This document shows positions 27,931-41,094 of a stretch of DNA of 64,000 bases, piece by piece; the first letter of the stretch is position 1, and the number at the start of each line of letters is the position of its first letter. Position numbers and translations under genes: made by a program. Origin of the DNA: Rhodeus uyekii (lineage: Eukaryota; Chordata; Actinopteri; Cypriniformes; Acheilognathidae); NCBI GenBank assembly GCA_037043235.1, contig JAWRVZ010000180.1:426001-490000 (forward strand). Reading direction: 5' to 3'. The notes beneath the pieces are model-generated. The model did no database searches. It saw nothing but the letters and a program-made list of their open reading frames with translations, and was not told the origin of the DNA.

Positions 27931-30353
27931 CATAGGAATATCATTGAATTCTCTTTCAAAATATGATTTCCTGCTGATGGACAATAAAACATTGACAGCC
28001 AATCAGAATCCACCGTGTTAAAAGAGCACGAGCAGATGACAAGACGCTGCATCTTTCTTTCTTTCTTTTTTTAAACTAACCCTAACCCTACACAACACAT
28101 CCACATCCTCCACATTTCCAAAAGTATGCTATCTTGTCTACTTTAATGCAACGTTTGCATCCTGTAGTTCAGCTAACAGGCACATCTACACACACCGATC
28201 ATCTGTTGGTCACTCCAGGTCAGAGTTCACCATGAGTCTCTTGCGTCCACATGCGTAGAGTGACGACCCTTAGTTCTAGCCGTTGGATTAAAATCACCAA
28301 CTTTGTTGAAGTTGGTTTGTTTTTCCTCACCAGAGCCAGTTTTGCTCTCGTTGGGCACTCTGCGTGTCGGTCTAACGCTGAGCCGTATGTTGGATCTGCT
28401 CTTGACCCGTGTGTGCGGCCTCTTAGCTGACGTTGGCTTGGGTTTTTGGATGTGGTTCACGATGTGCACGAATGCTGGGAAGAAAGCCAAAGACGGAGAT
28501 GGCAAAGCAAGCCGAAGAGAGCAAACGCAGGCTGGCATTTATGTAAAGTCATATAAATATTTATTCTGTCCGTTGGTGGTGTCTGGCCTCGGCCGAGAGA
28601 GACGGGCCACGTGGCAGAGCCCGTCTGCTCTCCTCTGACCCGCGCACACAGCCAGAACCGGCTCCCGTTACGCAACGTCCGTCACATCGAAGAACTGATT
28701 ATAGACTGAGAACCAGGATCTGCTCTTTGAGACGTGACTTGTTCCTGTGGGAGTGAAAGTGCTGTTTAGAGGATTGCGTTGTGTCTCCACCTGCGGTGCG
28801 AAGGAGGGGTTGCAGGAGCAGGTCGGGAATTAAACACATGCAGGATGGGCTTTCATTTCCTTATTTATCAACCGTATGCATCAGAGTAATAACATATCTT
28901 ATTTACATCTCGAGTACATCATGTACACATCAAACATAAGTGTTTGTCAACAGTATTTGCCATATCATAAAATCATCCGTAACATTAACACAGTGTGGAT
29001 CATTTTAACATGTAACTTTACTATAGTTTTCTTGTGCTACAACAGTAAATACTGAAAAAGAAAGATAGTCAGAAATTTAAAAGAGGTGTACTGAGGTCTG
29101 ACTTCTTTTCATTCAACTTTTTATCTTACATAATTTAATTTATAACTCTAAAACTCTTTAGAACTTTATTTTATAAATCATTTTATCCATATTGTTACTT
29201 ATGCTTACATTTTTCACTGTGACTGTTCTCCTTTATTGTGAATTATATTGTAAATTATTTTAAGTGACTGCACAGACGCTCCAAAATAATCAAACGTAAT
29301 GCACATTTGTTTTATATTTTAAAAAGCTTAGTATTTGTTCATAGTTTAAATTAGCTTAAATATATATTTTTAGTTTTTGGATTCATTTTAGTTCGTTTTA
29401 GTAATTCTATGTGCATTTTGTCATCTTTATACATTTTTGCTTTTTTTAATTTCTGTGTAGCCTTAATTTATTTTAACTTTAGTTCTTTTAGTAAACATTT
29501 ATTTCACTTTATTGTCATGAAAGCATTTAAAAAAAAATATTTTTTTTTTAATCAATTTAAAATTTTATTTTTTATTTTTTATTTAACAGTAACATTCCTG
29601 ACTTTGTGCTCCAAATGTGGACAATTATTATGCAAATAATAAATCTAGTTTCTAGCATTGCATAAGATAATCTACCATTGTAATGACACATCTACACATC
29701 TGCCTTAGTTTGTCTCGTCTATCGGTCTGTTGCTTTAAACCAGTGAAATCTTAACTTTCCAGCATGAGCATGATGAAAGTTTTTCTTCGGGTCGGCAGGT
29801 TGTGTTTTTGTCTGTAGTTGTTTGAAGTGTAACCTGGCTCCCTGAGGACAGATAACGCAGCAGAGGCTTGTGGGTAATGTAGTTTTAACCCGTGTCCAGG
29901 CTCTTCACGCGGAGATCGAGCAGCAGCGGCTGGCGGTGTCGGAGGCAGCGGAGCAGCAGAGCTGGACTGAACTCTCCACTGCCGCCCTGGACCAGCTCAG
30001 CATGCTGCAGTGCATTCTGGGTAGCATGAAGGACACACAGGTGAGAGAGCGGCTCTCCTGAACGTCTTGCTGTGACTGTTGCGTGTGTTAATGCTCGTGT
30101 TGGTGCTCAGGTGAAGAGCGAGGAGGTGCAGCGCTGGCTGGATGCGGTGGAGGAGCTGCTGTCTCGAGACGCTGGCGGCTTCACCCACGGGAACAAACTA
30201 CAGGAAGAACTCAGCCAGTGCAAGGTCAGAGGTCAACGCGTTAAACGTGCCGTTGAATAATCAAGAGTAATGCTGCTGGTTTTACACTCTCTAGTAGTTG
30301 TGCACAGAATTGTTTTTATTTATTTATTTTTATTGAGTTTTTATATATTGGAG

Positions 30354-30400
<47 letters not shown>

Positions 30401-33400
30401 TATATACATTTTTTATTTCAGGTTTAATAATTTTAATAAACCTATTAGTTTCAGTTAGTTGCCAATCATTTTCAATCATTTTACATTTTCATCTATTATT
30501 TATGTTTTATTTTAGCTTAATTTCAGTTAACAAAAGCCATTTTTAATAGTTTTAGTGTGTTTACATGACAGTGATGCACTAAAACAGCTTTACCTTTACC
30601 GCAATCCCCGTCACCCGGATCCCTGGAAACGTCTAAAACCGCTGTATTATTCCTGCCAGACCAATAGGTGGCGATCTCATGTTACTTGCTTTTCATCTAT
30701 CCAAAAACCAAAACTAAACATTTTACTTAACCAATTAATCTAATGTAATAATCAACACTCAAATAGAAACGTAGTATTTAAAATGTAACATTACGTGCCG
30801 TTTTGTTTACAAGCGTTTTTATTGACGTCTTTCCACCGTTGAAACACCGATTGAGCGATTACATGAGACAGGACTCTCTCTTCTGTAAGTTGTTCTGTAT
30901 CTTTCAACGTTCCTTCATGCTCATTTCATGCTATAACTAGTAGTAAAGAGGAAGAGGTTCACGTTCGAGCAGAGGTGCAACAGTGAGCTGTATCTTTTAT
31001 TTTTATATTTGAGCAGAAGTGATCTATAACGCCACATGGAAGACGGGCAAAACAACATTGGATATCAAAAGTAATGCTACGAAAAAATGTTTTGAGAAGT
31101 TTTGTTCTCGCGTCGATTGATCAGCACAACATTAAAAATTAAATGAGAATCAATCAATCAATCATTAAAAATGAGAAACCGATATTGTCCACTCAGATCT
31201 AGTGTCCACACAGGGGATGTATTGTAGCGCATCCACCTTGTGTTCATGACATACACACTTACACAAGCGCTTCAGCAGAGAAGTGTTAATGAACGGTTAA
31301 TGATAACGAGCTGTTTGAAGCTGGATTCGGTGGAAGGACAGACTGAGCTGTTTACGAATCCTGGTGGTTAGTAATGATGGTTCAGGTGTGTTGTGCTCTG
31401 TGTGTGCAGGAGTTGGTGAGCGAGATGGAGAGCGTGGAGTCGTGTCTGAAGCAGATGGGAGAGAACGTGACGGCCGTGCAGCAGAGCTCAGTGCCGCCGC
31501 TGATCCGCTGGGGACAGGAGGAGTTCGAGCGCAGTCAGAGACGCTGGGACCAGCTCAGTAAAGAGGTGAAATTACGCTAAATAAAGCCGACTTGCACCTG
31601 TGATTCACAAGCACCTGCTAATGCACTCGCATTCACTTAAAGGAGTCTTGCTGACAGGTTTGGGTGAGGAAGAGCAAACGCACACGATACAGTACCTTCA
31701 CTGCCCTGTAGATGGCGATATTACTTATTCTGTGACAGAAATAAACTGCTGCAAACTGTTGCTTGATTTCCTCAAAGTCACGCTGGATTCTCTCTTTAGT
31801 GTAAATGTTGAGACGTCCATCAATCACTGAGTTAGTCTGTGGAGTAAATACACAGGCTATAATCTGTGTGTGTGTGTGTGTGTGTTCACTGTCTTTAATG
31901 AATGTCGGGTTGCTGGTGTTTCTGCGTTCGGCCAATCAAACTGTGAAGCAGGAGCTCATTTACTTCCAGCAAACGCCTTTCTAGAGCTGAAATGGTTCCC
32001 AGTTCCTGCGCTGCGAACGTGCCAAAAGCCCTGAACTATGAAAACGTTCCTCTGGTTTGAAAGCCGCTAATGTAAAATGTGTTCGATCTGGATTGCAGTT
32101 GTTGAGGCGCGAGGAGCGTGTGAGTGAAGGTCAGGAGAAAGTGACGAATCTGAAGAAGGACGTGACGGAGATGCGCGAGTGGATGATTCAAGTGGACGAG
32201 GAGTTTCTCATGAGAGACTTTGAGTACAAGAGCCCTGAGGAGCTGGAGGAGGCGCTGCAGGAGATGAAGGTGCGTATGAGCCCGTCCCAACACACACACT
32301 CGAGTCTCTGACCTTCACATGAAGCTCTTCCGTGTTCAAGATTGTAAAACTTTCGACAAGTGGGACACACTTAGAAGGGTTGTAAAAATGCAAGTGTTTG
32401 CAGATTCATACTTTGCTCTCTCAATACAGTAATGCCTTGAGATACGAGCGTCCCGATGTACGAGCATTCCTAATTCAAGCAAATGTTTTGCTTTGAGATA
32501 AGAGTAAATATTTGAGATACGAGCAGCTTCCAGACGCTAGAGGTGTTCAGCACTCGCAGCAGCTCAAGCTCCTCATTTATGGGTAATTGCATATGATCTC
32601 CACTAGAGGCAGCTTGGTTTTACAGCGGGGGTTACCGGGGCAACGAGTGACTCACCAGTATTAAGCTGGGAGCAGCACGAGTTATGAGTGTTCAATAATA
32701 ATAAATATGAGCTTCTGAGTCTATCCAACACACAACACGGGAACAAACACTACTCACTACGTCATCTACGTAATCCCTCCCTCCTCCCTCCGTCATTAGC
32801 TGCTACTGTATCGTCTGTCTCGAATGCAAGAACTCATAATTTTATATCACAGGAATCTTTATGTACTATAATTTTTAGTGTGTGTGTGTCTGTAGTAATT
32901 AAAAACATGTTTTTCCATTGTTATTAGCACTAATAAGGGAGTTTATTAGAGGGCCGGAACGGATAATTAAGTTGGCTGAGAAGCAGTCGTAGAGACATGG
33001 GGGTTGGGTCTATTTGACAATCAGCCTTTGGAGTAACATCACTGTAGCTGTGAAGCCACTCCTTAGCAACCAAACAGAGTACCCTGGCAACCATTTAGCC
33101 AGACCTATATCTCTGCTTCTGAGTGTCGTAGAGACATGGGGGTTGGGTCTATTGACTCATGCTAGCAAACAGGACTTCCAACATGCTACATATGCTAGCA
33201 GTGAATAGCTACATGCTAATAGTGATTAGCTAAGTGTCATATTGTGCTAGGAATGCCATGGTAACTACCCAGAAGACCTCACAACTACCTAGTAACATCC
33301 TAGTAACCACCCTGGATACACTAGCAACTGCCTAGCAACCACCCCAGATACCCTAGCAACACCCTAGCAACCACCCCGGATACCTTAGCATCACCATAGC

Positions 33401-34211
33401 AACCACCCCAGATACCCTAGCAACCACCTAGCAACCATCCAGGATACCCTAGCAACCACCTAGCAACCAGTCTGGTTACCCTAACAACACCCTAGCAATC
33501 ACCCCGGATACCCTAGCAACTGCTTAGCAACACCGTAGCAACCACCCAGAACACCTTAGCAACCTGTTAATTTCTGGTTTCGTAACGTACTTGTGCTACC
33601 AACATGCGAAAATAAAGTTTCTCGTGCGACGTTCTCAGCCAACTTCTAAAGTTTATCTCGACGAACTTTATCCTCTCTAGTTTTTTTCTGTTATTTCTTA
33701 TGGGAAACATGATTTGAGATACGAGCAATTCGAGTTACGAGCTCATCCTGGAACGGATTATGCTCGTATCTCAAGGTATTACTGTACTTCGCATTTTAAA
33801 ATAAACTTCAAAATGTTTGTTCAGTCCTAACAAACAACAGAATTCAGCCGTAGCAAAATACACACTCATCTTTGCAACTATACAATGAGCAACACTTTGT
33901 TTTACTACCAATTGTTGTGTAATATCCAATAAACTGAACTTGCAGTGGAATGTTTTCCTGACCTCTCCTGATTATGATGCATGATGGGATACGCTTAGCC
34001 TCGTGCAATGTGTGTTTAGTGTGTGTTAAGGGCACTGAGCTTTAGCGTTTTTAAGACTCACTTGCTTCCTGTTGCGTTCATGCGTTCTCGAGTGGCCGAG
34101 ACTATTCGGATAGGCCCAAAGAATAGGCTAAAAAGCATATGAAAAAATAATCTGCTCAAAACTAATATATTAGAGCTTTCATTATAAATATTAACTAAAA
34201 ATTGTATGCAT

Positions 34212-34290
<79 letters not shown>

Positions 34291-34761
34291 ATGTTTCTTA
34301 ATGTGCATGTATGCTGTTAGAAATAGCACGAAATATAGTGTTATTTTAGTAATATTTATGTACTAGTACAGTGAACATTACTATTTTGAATACAGTTTTA
34401 TTATTTTATATTCCATTTAAATTTTACTTTTAGCTTTATTATTTCGATTTAAATTAAGTTGATCAAATAAAATATAATTTAAACATATATCTTATATAAA
34501 GTTATATCAATTTTCATAAATAACATTTTTCAAATAGAAGATTTATACTTTGATTTTAGCTTTACTTCATATAACAAAGTTGTACCTTAAAACAAATTCT
34601 GAACAGTTTAAAATGTAAATGGGTTTAGAGTCATGTTAATATTATATTTGTTATTAATAATGAATGTAAATTTTTTTACTTGAAGCACCAACATGTCATA
34701 GTCATAATTAAACTTTTCATGCAGATTTTTGTCTTTTTAAGACTTGTGTGTAAACGTCCTC

Positions 34762-34792
<31 letters not shown>

Positions 34793-35059
34793 TTCAGAGG
34801 GCCAAAGAGGATGTGCTACAGAAGGAAGTGCGTGTGAAGATTTTGAAGGACAGCTTTAATGTGCTGGTCAGTAAGACGCCCTCTAGTGGAGGTGCTGAGC
34901 TGAACCCTGAGCTCACTGAAGTTCTGCAGAACTACCAGAAACTGTGTGACCGCTTCAAGAGCAAGTGCCACACGCTTGAGGTATTCACACACACACACAC
35001 ACTCACTCACACACACACACTCACTCACACACACACTCACTCACACACACACACACTCA

Positions 35060-35100
<41 letters not shown>

Positions 35101-35110
35101 TCACTCTCAA

Positions 35111-35142
<32 letters not shown>

Positions 35143-35177
35143 TCACACACACACACACACACTCACTCACTCTCAAT

Positions 35178-35210
<33 letters not shown>

Positions 35211-38200
35211 TCACATACAGACGCACGCACACTCACTCACTCTCAATCACACACACACACTCTTTCACAGGGTTTGAGCAGAGCTACTCAGGATGTGGTT
35301 TGATGGGGATGTGCAGTTGAAGTGTGTGTGTGTGTGTGTGCAGGAGGTGTGGTCCTGCTGGATGGAGCTGCTGCAGTATCTGGATGTGGAGTCTGGCTGG
35401 TTGAACACACTGGAGCAGAAGGTTCAGGCCGCTGAGAATGTCCCAGAGAACAGCGAGTCCATCAGCGAGGCTCTGGAGGTAACGCTCTCTGTTGACGGGC
35501 ATCATCATCGCCCCGAACCAACCAAACAATACGATCTCTGTTCATCTTCAAAACACAGACATTTTCAAGGGTTCACGAACTGCATATTTTATGATTTTAT
35601 AATGTTTCCTGGGGTGCAGGATAAACCGGTAGTTTACTATTACAGCTGTCGAGATTAATTATGAAAAGTATTTCGATCTACTCCTATGAGAGTTTACAGC
35701 CAATAATAGACATGAATCAAACTCACGCTGTTTGATTGACAGCTCCAGTGATTATAAAGGGAGATTTTCTTTTCCTCGCTTTCTCTATAGAATTTAATCA
35801 CAATTTAAATAACAGATTATTTTCATCCTAAGAGAAACAATGTGAAGTTGTCCAATTAGTCACTGGCTTGATTTACATATGAGGAGTCACTGGTCTCAGA
35901 TCAGGCGTTAGAATGAACACAGTTACTCACATGTTGCTGCATTGCTGTCGAGTCTGACTCGTAAAAGCCTGTTTGTGAAGCCGGCGCCGAAATTGAGACT
36001 GATTTACTAAAGAATCCACAGCAAAATGCACAGAATACAAACAAATAATGCTGTTGAAAATAAAAAACCCACATTCCTAGCATTAGGATCCTCTGGAAGG
36101 TAGTGTGTTTTTAGTGCAGTGATCCTGTATCGCTCTTCTCTCCTCATCTCACTAACTCAACAGTGGGCTCTCATCGTCATGTGACAAAATCCTGTCATTT
36201 TCTCAGCTTGGCTTCAAGAAAAGCTTGTTGTTGGACGTTTGAGTTATTAGACTTTCAGGATGTTTTTACAGTCCAATGACCTCTAACTGACCTCAGTTCA
36301 TGACCCCATCAATTAATCTGAGAGATCCACTGAAAGTCTGTTCACCCTAAACTCTTGAGATTGTAAAATAAATCCATATTATTGGAGCGACGTGATTGCG
36401 TTCTGTGATAAACAGATTTAATTTAGAGTTTTATTCACATATAGACACTGATCAGTGAACATGAACAAAATCTCTCATGCTAATTGGCCTTGTTTAGTAA
36501 ATCTGTCCCATGATGTGTGTCTTTCAGTCAGTGGAGTCGGTTCTGCGTCATCCGGGTGACAACAGGACTCAGATCCGAGAGCTGGCTCAGACTCTCATCG
36601 ACGGAGGGATTCTGGATGAACTCATCAGCGAGAAGCTGGAGAATTTCAACTCGCGCTACGATGAACTGACTCGACTGGTTTGTTTGCTTTGAGTCAATCA
36701 AACGATTCCACAGAACAGATTCGCATTGGCAGTCAGTTCATGTGTGTGTGTGTGTGTGTGTTGCAGGCTGCTGCACGTCAGCTGTCTCTGGAGCAGCAGT
36801 TGGGGACTCTGAGAGAGAACGAGACGGCTTTACACACGATACAGACGTCCCTCACGCAGCTGGACCAAACGCTCACGTCTTACCTCACGGATCGCATCGA
36901 CGCCTTGCAGCTGCCGCAGGAAGCTCAGGTGTGAACACACAAACACACACCTTATCTGACACGTGCAGATCTTCAACTACCAATGACAACTTTGCGCTCA
37001 TTCTTTTACTTTTCGGCGTTTAATAATATCCTCTGCAGGCCATTCAGGCTGAGATCGTGGCCCATGAGGCCACACTGGAAGACCTGCGGAGGAGGAATGT
37101 GGGTAACGTGCCTCCGAATGTCCCAGAGGGCAAAGCAGTGCGAGGAGGAACCCTTCTGGACCAGTTACAGGTGAGGCTCAATACTGCCCCCCCAGGACGG
37201 GAGGGGAACTGCACATGCTGCATATTGCTGGGCTTCGCTTCTACCGGTTGTACTTCACTGCACCTCATACTAGGGATGTGCCTGAAGCCTAAATCCGAGT
37301 TTGGAAAGGCGTGGAAAATCATTAATTATCTTATCTTGTAAATTGTGTGTTCCTTATGCGAATTCAGAAGGGAAAGTAAAAAGCGAAAGGGATTTCAATA
37401 CCCTGCATAATGATAGATGATCCCAGATGATCACAAATTATATGCAATATAATTACCCAACTATATAAGTGCAAGAGAACACAAAAGCATTGAAATATCA
37501 CCATGTCCCTTTAGGGCCTCCGTAGAATGCGTCATTTCTGATCAAGAGCACATTCAGGCACATACTACTTTAGTGATTAATCTTGGATAATCAGGTTGTG
37601 AGATTTTACTCTGTATAGTTGTTATTTTAGAATTATTTATGTTGTATTTAATAGTTTTTGAATTAGTTTAATTAGTTTAATCATATTTTGAATTAATTTT
37701 ATGTTTATATTTATATTATGGTTTTATATTAGTAAATGTTTTTGTATTTCTATGTGCCTTTTGTCACTTTTATTTTTTCGGCATAATTTGTTTTTAAGTA
37801 CTATTAGTAATATATTATTATTTTTTGCTTTTTTACTAATTAGATAAAAAGTATTTGTTTATTTTTTGTATTAATTTTTAAATTCAGGTAGTATTTTGTT
37901 TTATTGTTGTAACTTGAAATCTTGAAAAATTACTAAACAATATGAACCTAAAGGCTGAAATACAATGCTCGACTTTTGCCCAGGCTTTTGCTCCTTGTTT
38001 CGAGTCAACTCAGATCAGAAGTCTGAATTTCTGATTTTTTGTGCAGTGTATTATGGGCTTCATCCATTTGGATATTAAGGACATCCCTTTTTTGAATTAT
38101 ATTGTGTTTAATTTTGCCATGCGTCTCCTATCAAAGAGGCACATGTTTACGCATGACTTTTTTGTTCAGAATTACATGCAAGTCTGTTCATGTGTGATCC

Positions 38201-39773
38201 TCATTCGTTTTTCAGTTTGTCTCTCTAACCATCTACAAAGTTGGCAAGTGTTTGATAAGTAGAGTTTTAAAACCTGTTTTTTGTGTAGAGTATTCCCGTA
38301 TTTCAGTATCTTGTGTGTCTCTGTCTGTTCAGCGCAAGCTCCGTGAGATTAGCACAAAATACCAGCTGTTCCAGAAGCCGGCCAACTTTGAGCAGCGAAT
38401 GCTGGACTGCAAGAGGATTCTGGACGGTGCTAAAGCCGAGCTTCACATCCTGGACCTGAAAGACACGCAGCCAGAGGAGATCCAGACCCACCTGAATGGA
38501 TGCATGGTGAGAGAACACACCACGGGAGTTTTAGCGTCATTTAAACCTGTTTGTGTACTGGCCAAATCCGGCCCGCCAATCATCTTCATCATCCGGCTCG
38601 AGCGAAACCCCATACTGTTGATTGGTGACAAACACGAGGCAGGGCAATAACAAGGAATATAAGAAGTTATATGCCCCTAAAATATAAGACAGCAGGGAAT
38701 ATTTATATCATGGTATAGTTAATTTATATCATGACAAAATTAAGCTATATCACACGAGTGCTTATTTTATTCTCAATAGTGCAGATGTGCAAATGCAAAT
38801 AAGAAATTAATATTGTAATATATAACACAGAAAATTGTGTGTTTTTGCTCAGTTTTTCAAACGGACAAATTACCTGTAAAGCCAGAGCAGAACTGTTGAG
38901 CATCTCAGAGCAACGGTGGTGTTTACTTTCTGATCGAGTCGGGTGAACCAATGTGTCTCCCCTAGAGTCGTGTCTTCGTGGGAGCGCGTAACTTCGAGTG
39001 TCTTGAGTCGCGCGCTCTCTTGTCTGTGCTGTGTCTTGTGTGCGAGTCGGGACTGTCCGATCCTGAGACTTTGGTCTTGATCCGTCTTAGTTTTGTGTCT
39101 GGATTCGTACATTCGTAGCCCGTGTGTTTGACCTTGTCATGAACGCGCGGGAGGAGTGTTTGCTCTTCCTTGTGCGCTCTACGTCATGTGGGTGTGCGCG
39201 GTTTCTCTAGTCTGTGTGTTGTGAAGCATGCGTTTCATGTGCTTTCATGTTGTTTTTTGTGTCTCGTCTTGACATGCGGCTATGTGCGTTCACATTGGCT
39301 GCGTGTTCATGTCTTGTCATCGTGTAACCCCGCCCGTCTTGTTTCCTTGTTATTACGTTGATTTTTCTCAAAGAAGCTGGAATGAATCAAATGAGTAAAT
39401 AATTAAATGACTCGCTCATTAAGACATTTACAACTACAATTATTGTCAGTTTTAGTTTCTTATTTAGAGGATAATTCTTGTTGTTGTAATTTCCGTATTA
39501 ATATATGAAAGGAAAAAAAAAAACATTCTACGGTATACTGGTAGTTAACTCAAAAATTACATTTCTGTCTTCATTTACTGACCCTCATGGCCATTCTATG
39601 AATAAAATAAAATATTTGTTTTCTAAAGCTGCTTTTTGTAAAGTCTATTTGATGCTTTTCTCATTCAACACAATAATGACTTTAAATTATATTTTGGGGG
39701 TAAATTCTCAGCCAAACTTGATGTCCGATTAATTTGTGGTTAATTAGAAAAAAGATATGAATCACTTGACAGC

Positions 39774-39813
<40 letters not shown>

Positions 39814-41054
39814 TTTATAATTTATTACGAATCCCAATTTTGTTTACATTTTTTTTTTTACAATAGCACCCACACTCCTCATCATGGACTTTCACACTGC
39901 CTGTGCTGTGTTGTTTTTCTGACTGCAGAAACTGTACAAGATCTTGAGCGAGGTTAAACTGGAGGTGGAAACGGTGATTAAAACGGGAAGACAGATCGTA
40001 CAGAAACAGCAGACGGAAAATCCTAAAGGAATGGACGAACAGCTGACCGCCCTCAAGTTACTCTACAATGAGCTGGGAGCTCAGGTACACACACGTTTAA
40101 AACGGGGATAAAAGCAGTTTTAATGTTTTTTTGTTGTTGTTTTCTTTTTTCATTTTACTATTGCAACAAAAGATTTCAAATTTGAACCTCTGCTTTTCCT
40201 CTTTTCAGCACCCAATCAGCTTTTTTCACTCAAAGATATGTCGGTGTCATTTTACTGTGCCATTAAACCGTGTGTGTTGTTAGGTGACTGAGGGGAAACA
40301 GGATCTGGAGAAGGCTTTGTCTCTGTCTCAGCGGCTGCAGAAGGACAGCGCCGCCCTGCAGGCCTGGATGAGCCAGACTGAAGCTCAGCTCAAAGAGAAG
40401 CTCAACACAGGAGACATGCCAGCTGACATAGACTCTGAGATCACATGGGCCAACGTGAGTGTGTTTGATGGTCACGCACAGAGTCTGGACGCAGAGTGTG
40501 TGTTAAGAGAGTGTTTCTCTGCAGGGCATGTTGAAGGAGTCGGAGCGCAAGAAGAGCGAACTCTCTGTGGTGATGGAGAACAGCGCCGCCCTGCAGGCGT
40601 TAGTGGAGGGCAGTGAATCTCAGCTGGAGGATCAGCTGTTTGAACTGAATGAGGACTGGGAGCGTGTGCACACGCTGGTCGAGGACTGGCTCAGTGCCGT
40701 GCTGGTGAGTGCGCTTCAGCCTGCTTCGAAAGTTAACTTATTAAACACAGTTAGGTTAACATCTCAGCTGCTTCATTTGATTCTTCTTGAATTGTAAAGA
40801 CTGATTAGTGAGTAGTGGCACACACACACACACACACACACTCAGGCGAACTGTGTGTACAAATTGTCTTTTATTGCACTACACTAACCAAACCCTTAAA
40901 CCCACTCATCACAGAAAACTATCTGCTTTTGTTTAAAGAAAAAAGAAGAAGAAAAAACAGTTTAGTGTGTTTATTTAAAAAAATTCATTTGTTTACGAGG
41001 ATACTGGAGGTGTCACAACAACTTTATCCTTAGAACATGGTAACATAGGCACGT

Positions 41055-41094
<40 letters not shown>

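Larger units (their letters stand above)
32427..33784 (+). mobile_element. Tigger-like MITE, family B, copy 2 (complete termini, carries insert)
   Basis: Left end CAGTAATGCCTTGAGATACG and right end ...CTCAAGGTATTACTG are flanked by TA on both sides (32425-32426, 33785-33786). Compared with the copies at 15039 and 60517 it is interrupted after GGATAAT by roughly 700 bp. Confidence 0.88.
32270..34797. other. Intron 26
   Basis: Carries a 1358-bp family-B Tigger copy (32427-33784) with a second inverted-repeat element inside it, an AT microsatellite (34216-34287), AT-rich sequence, and a TG run leading into the exon 27 acceptor. Confidence 0.85.

Noticed and set aside
28074..28092. Telomeric repeat CTAACCCTAACCC
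   Set aside because: Only two units, common by chance and in fish repeats.
34744..35320. ORFs of 124-177 codons over exon 27 and the following repeat
   Set aside because: Only 34798-34980 is exon; the rest is read-through into (TG)n and (CA)n sequence.
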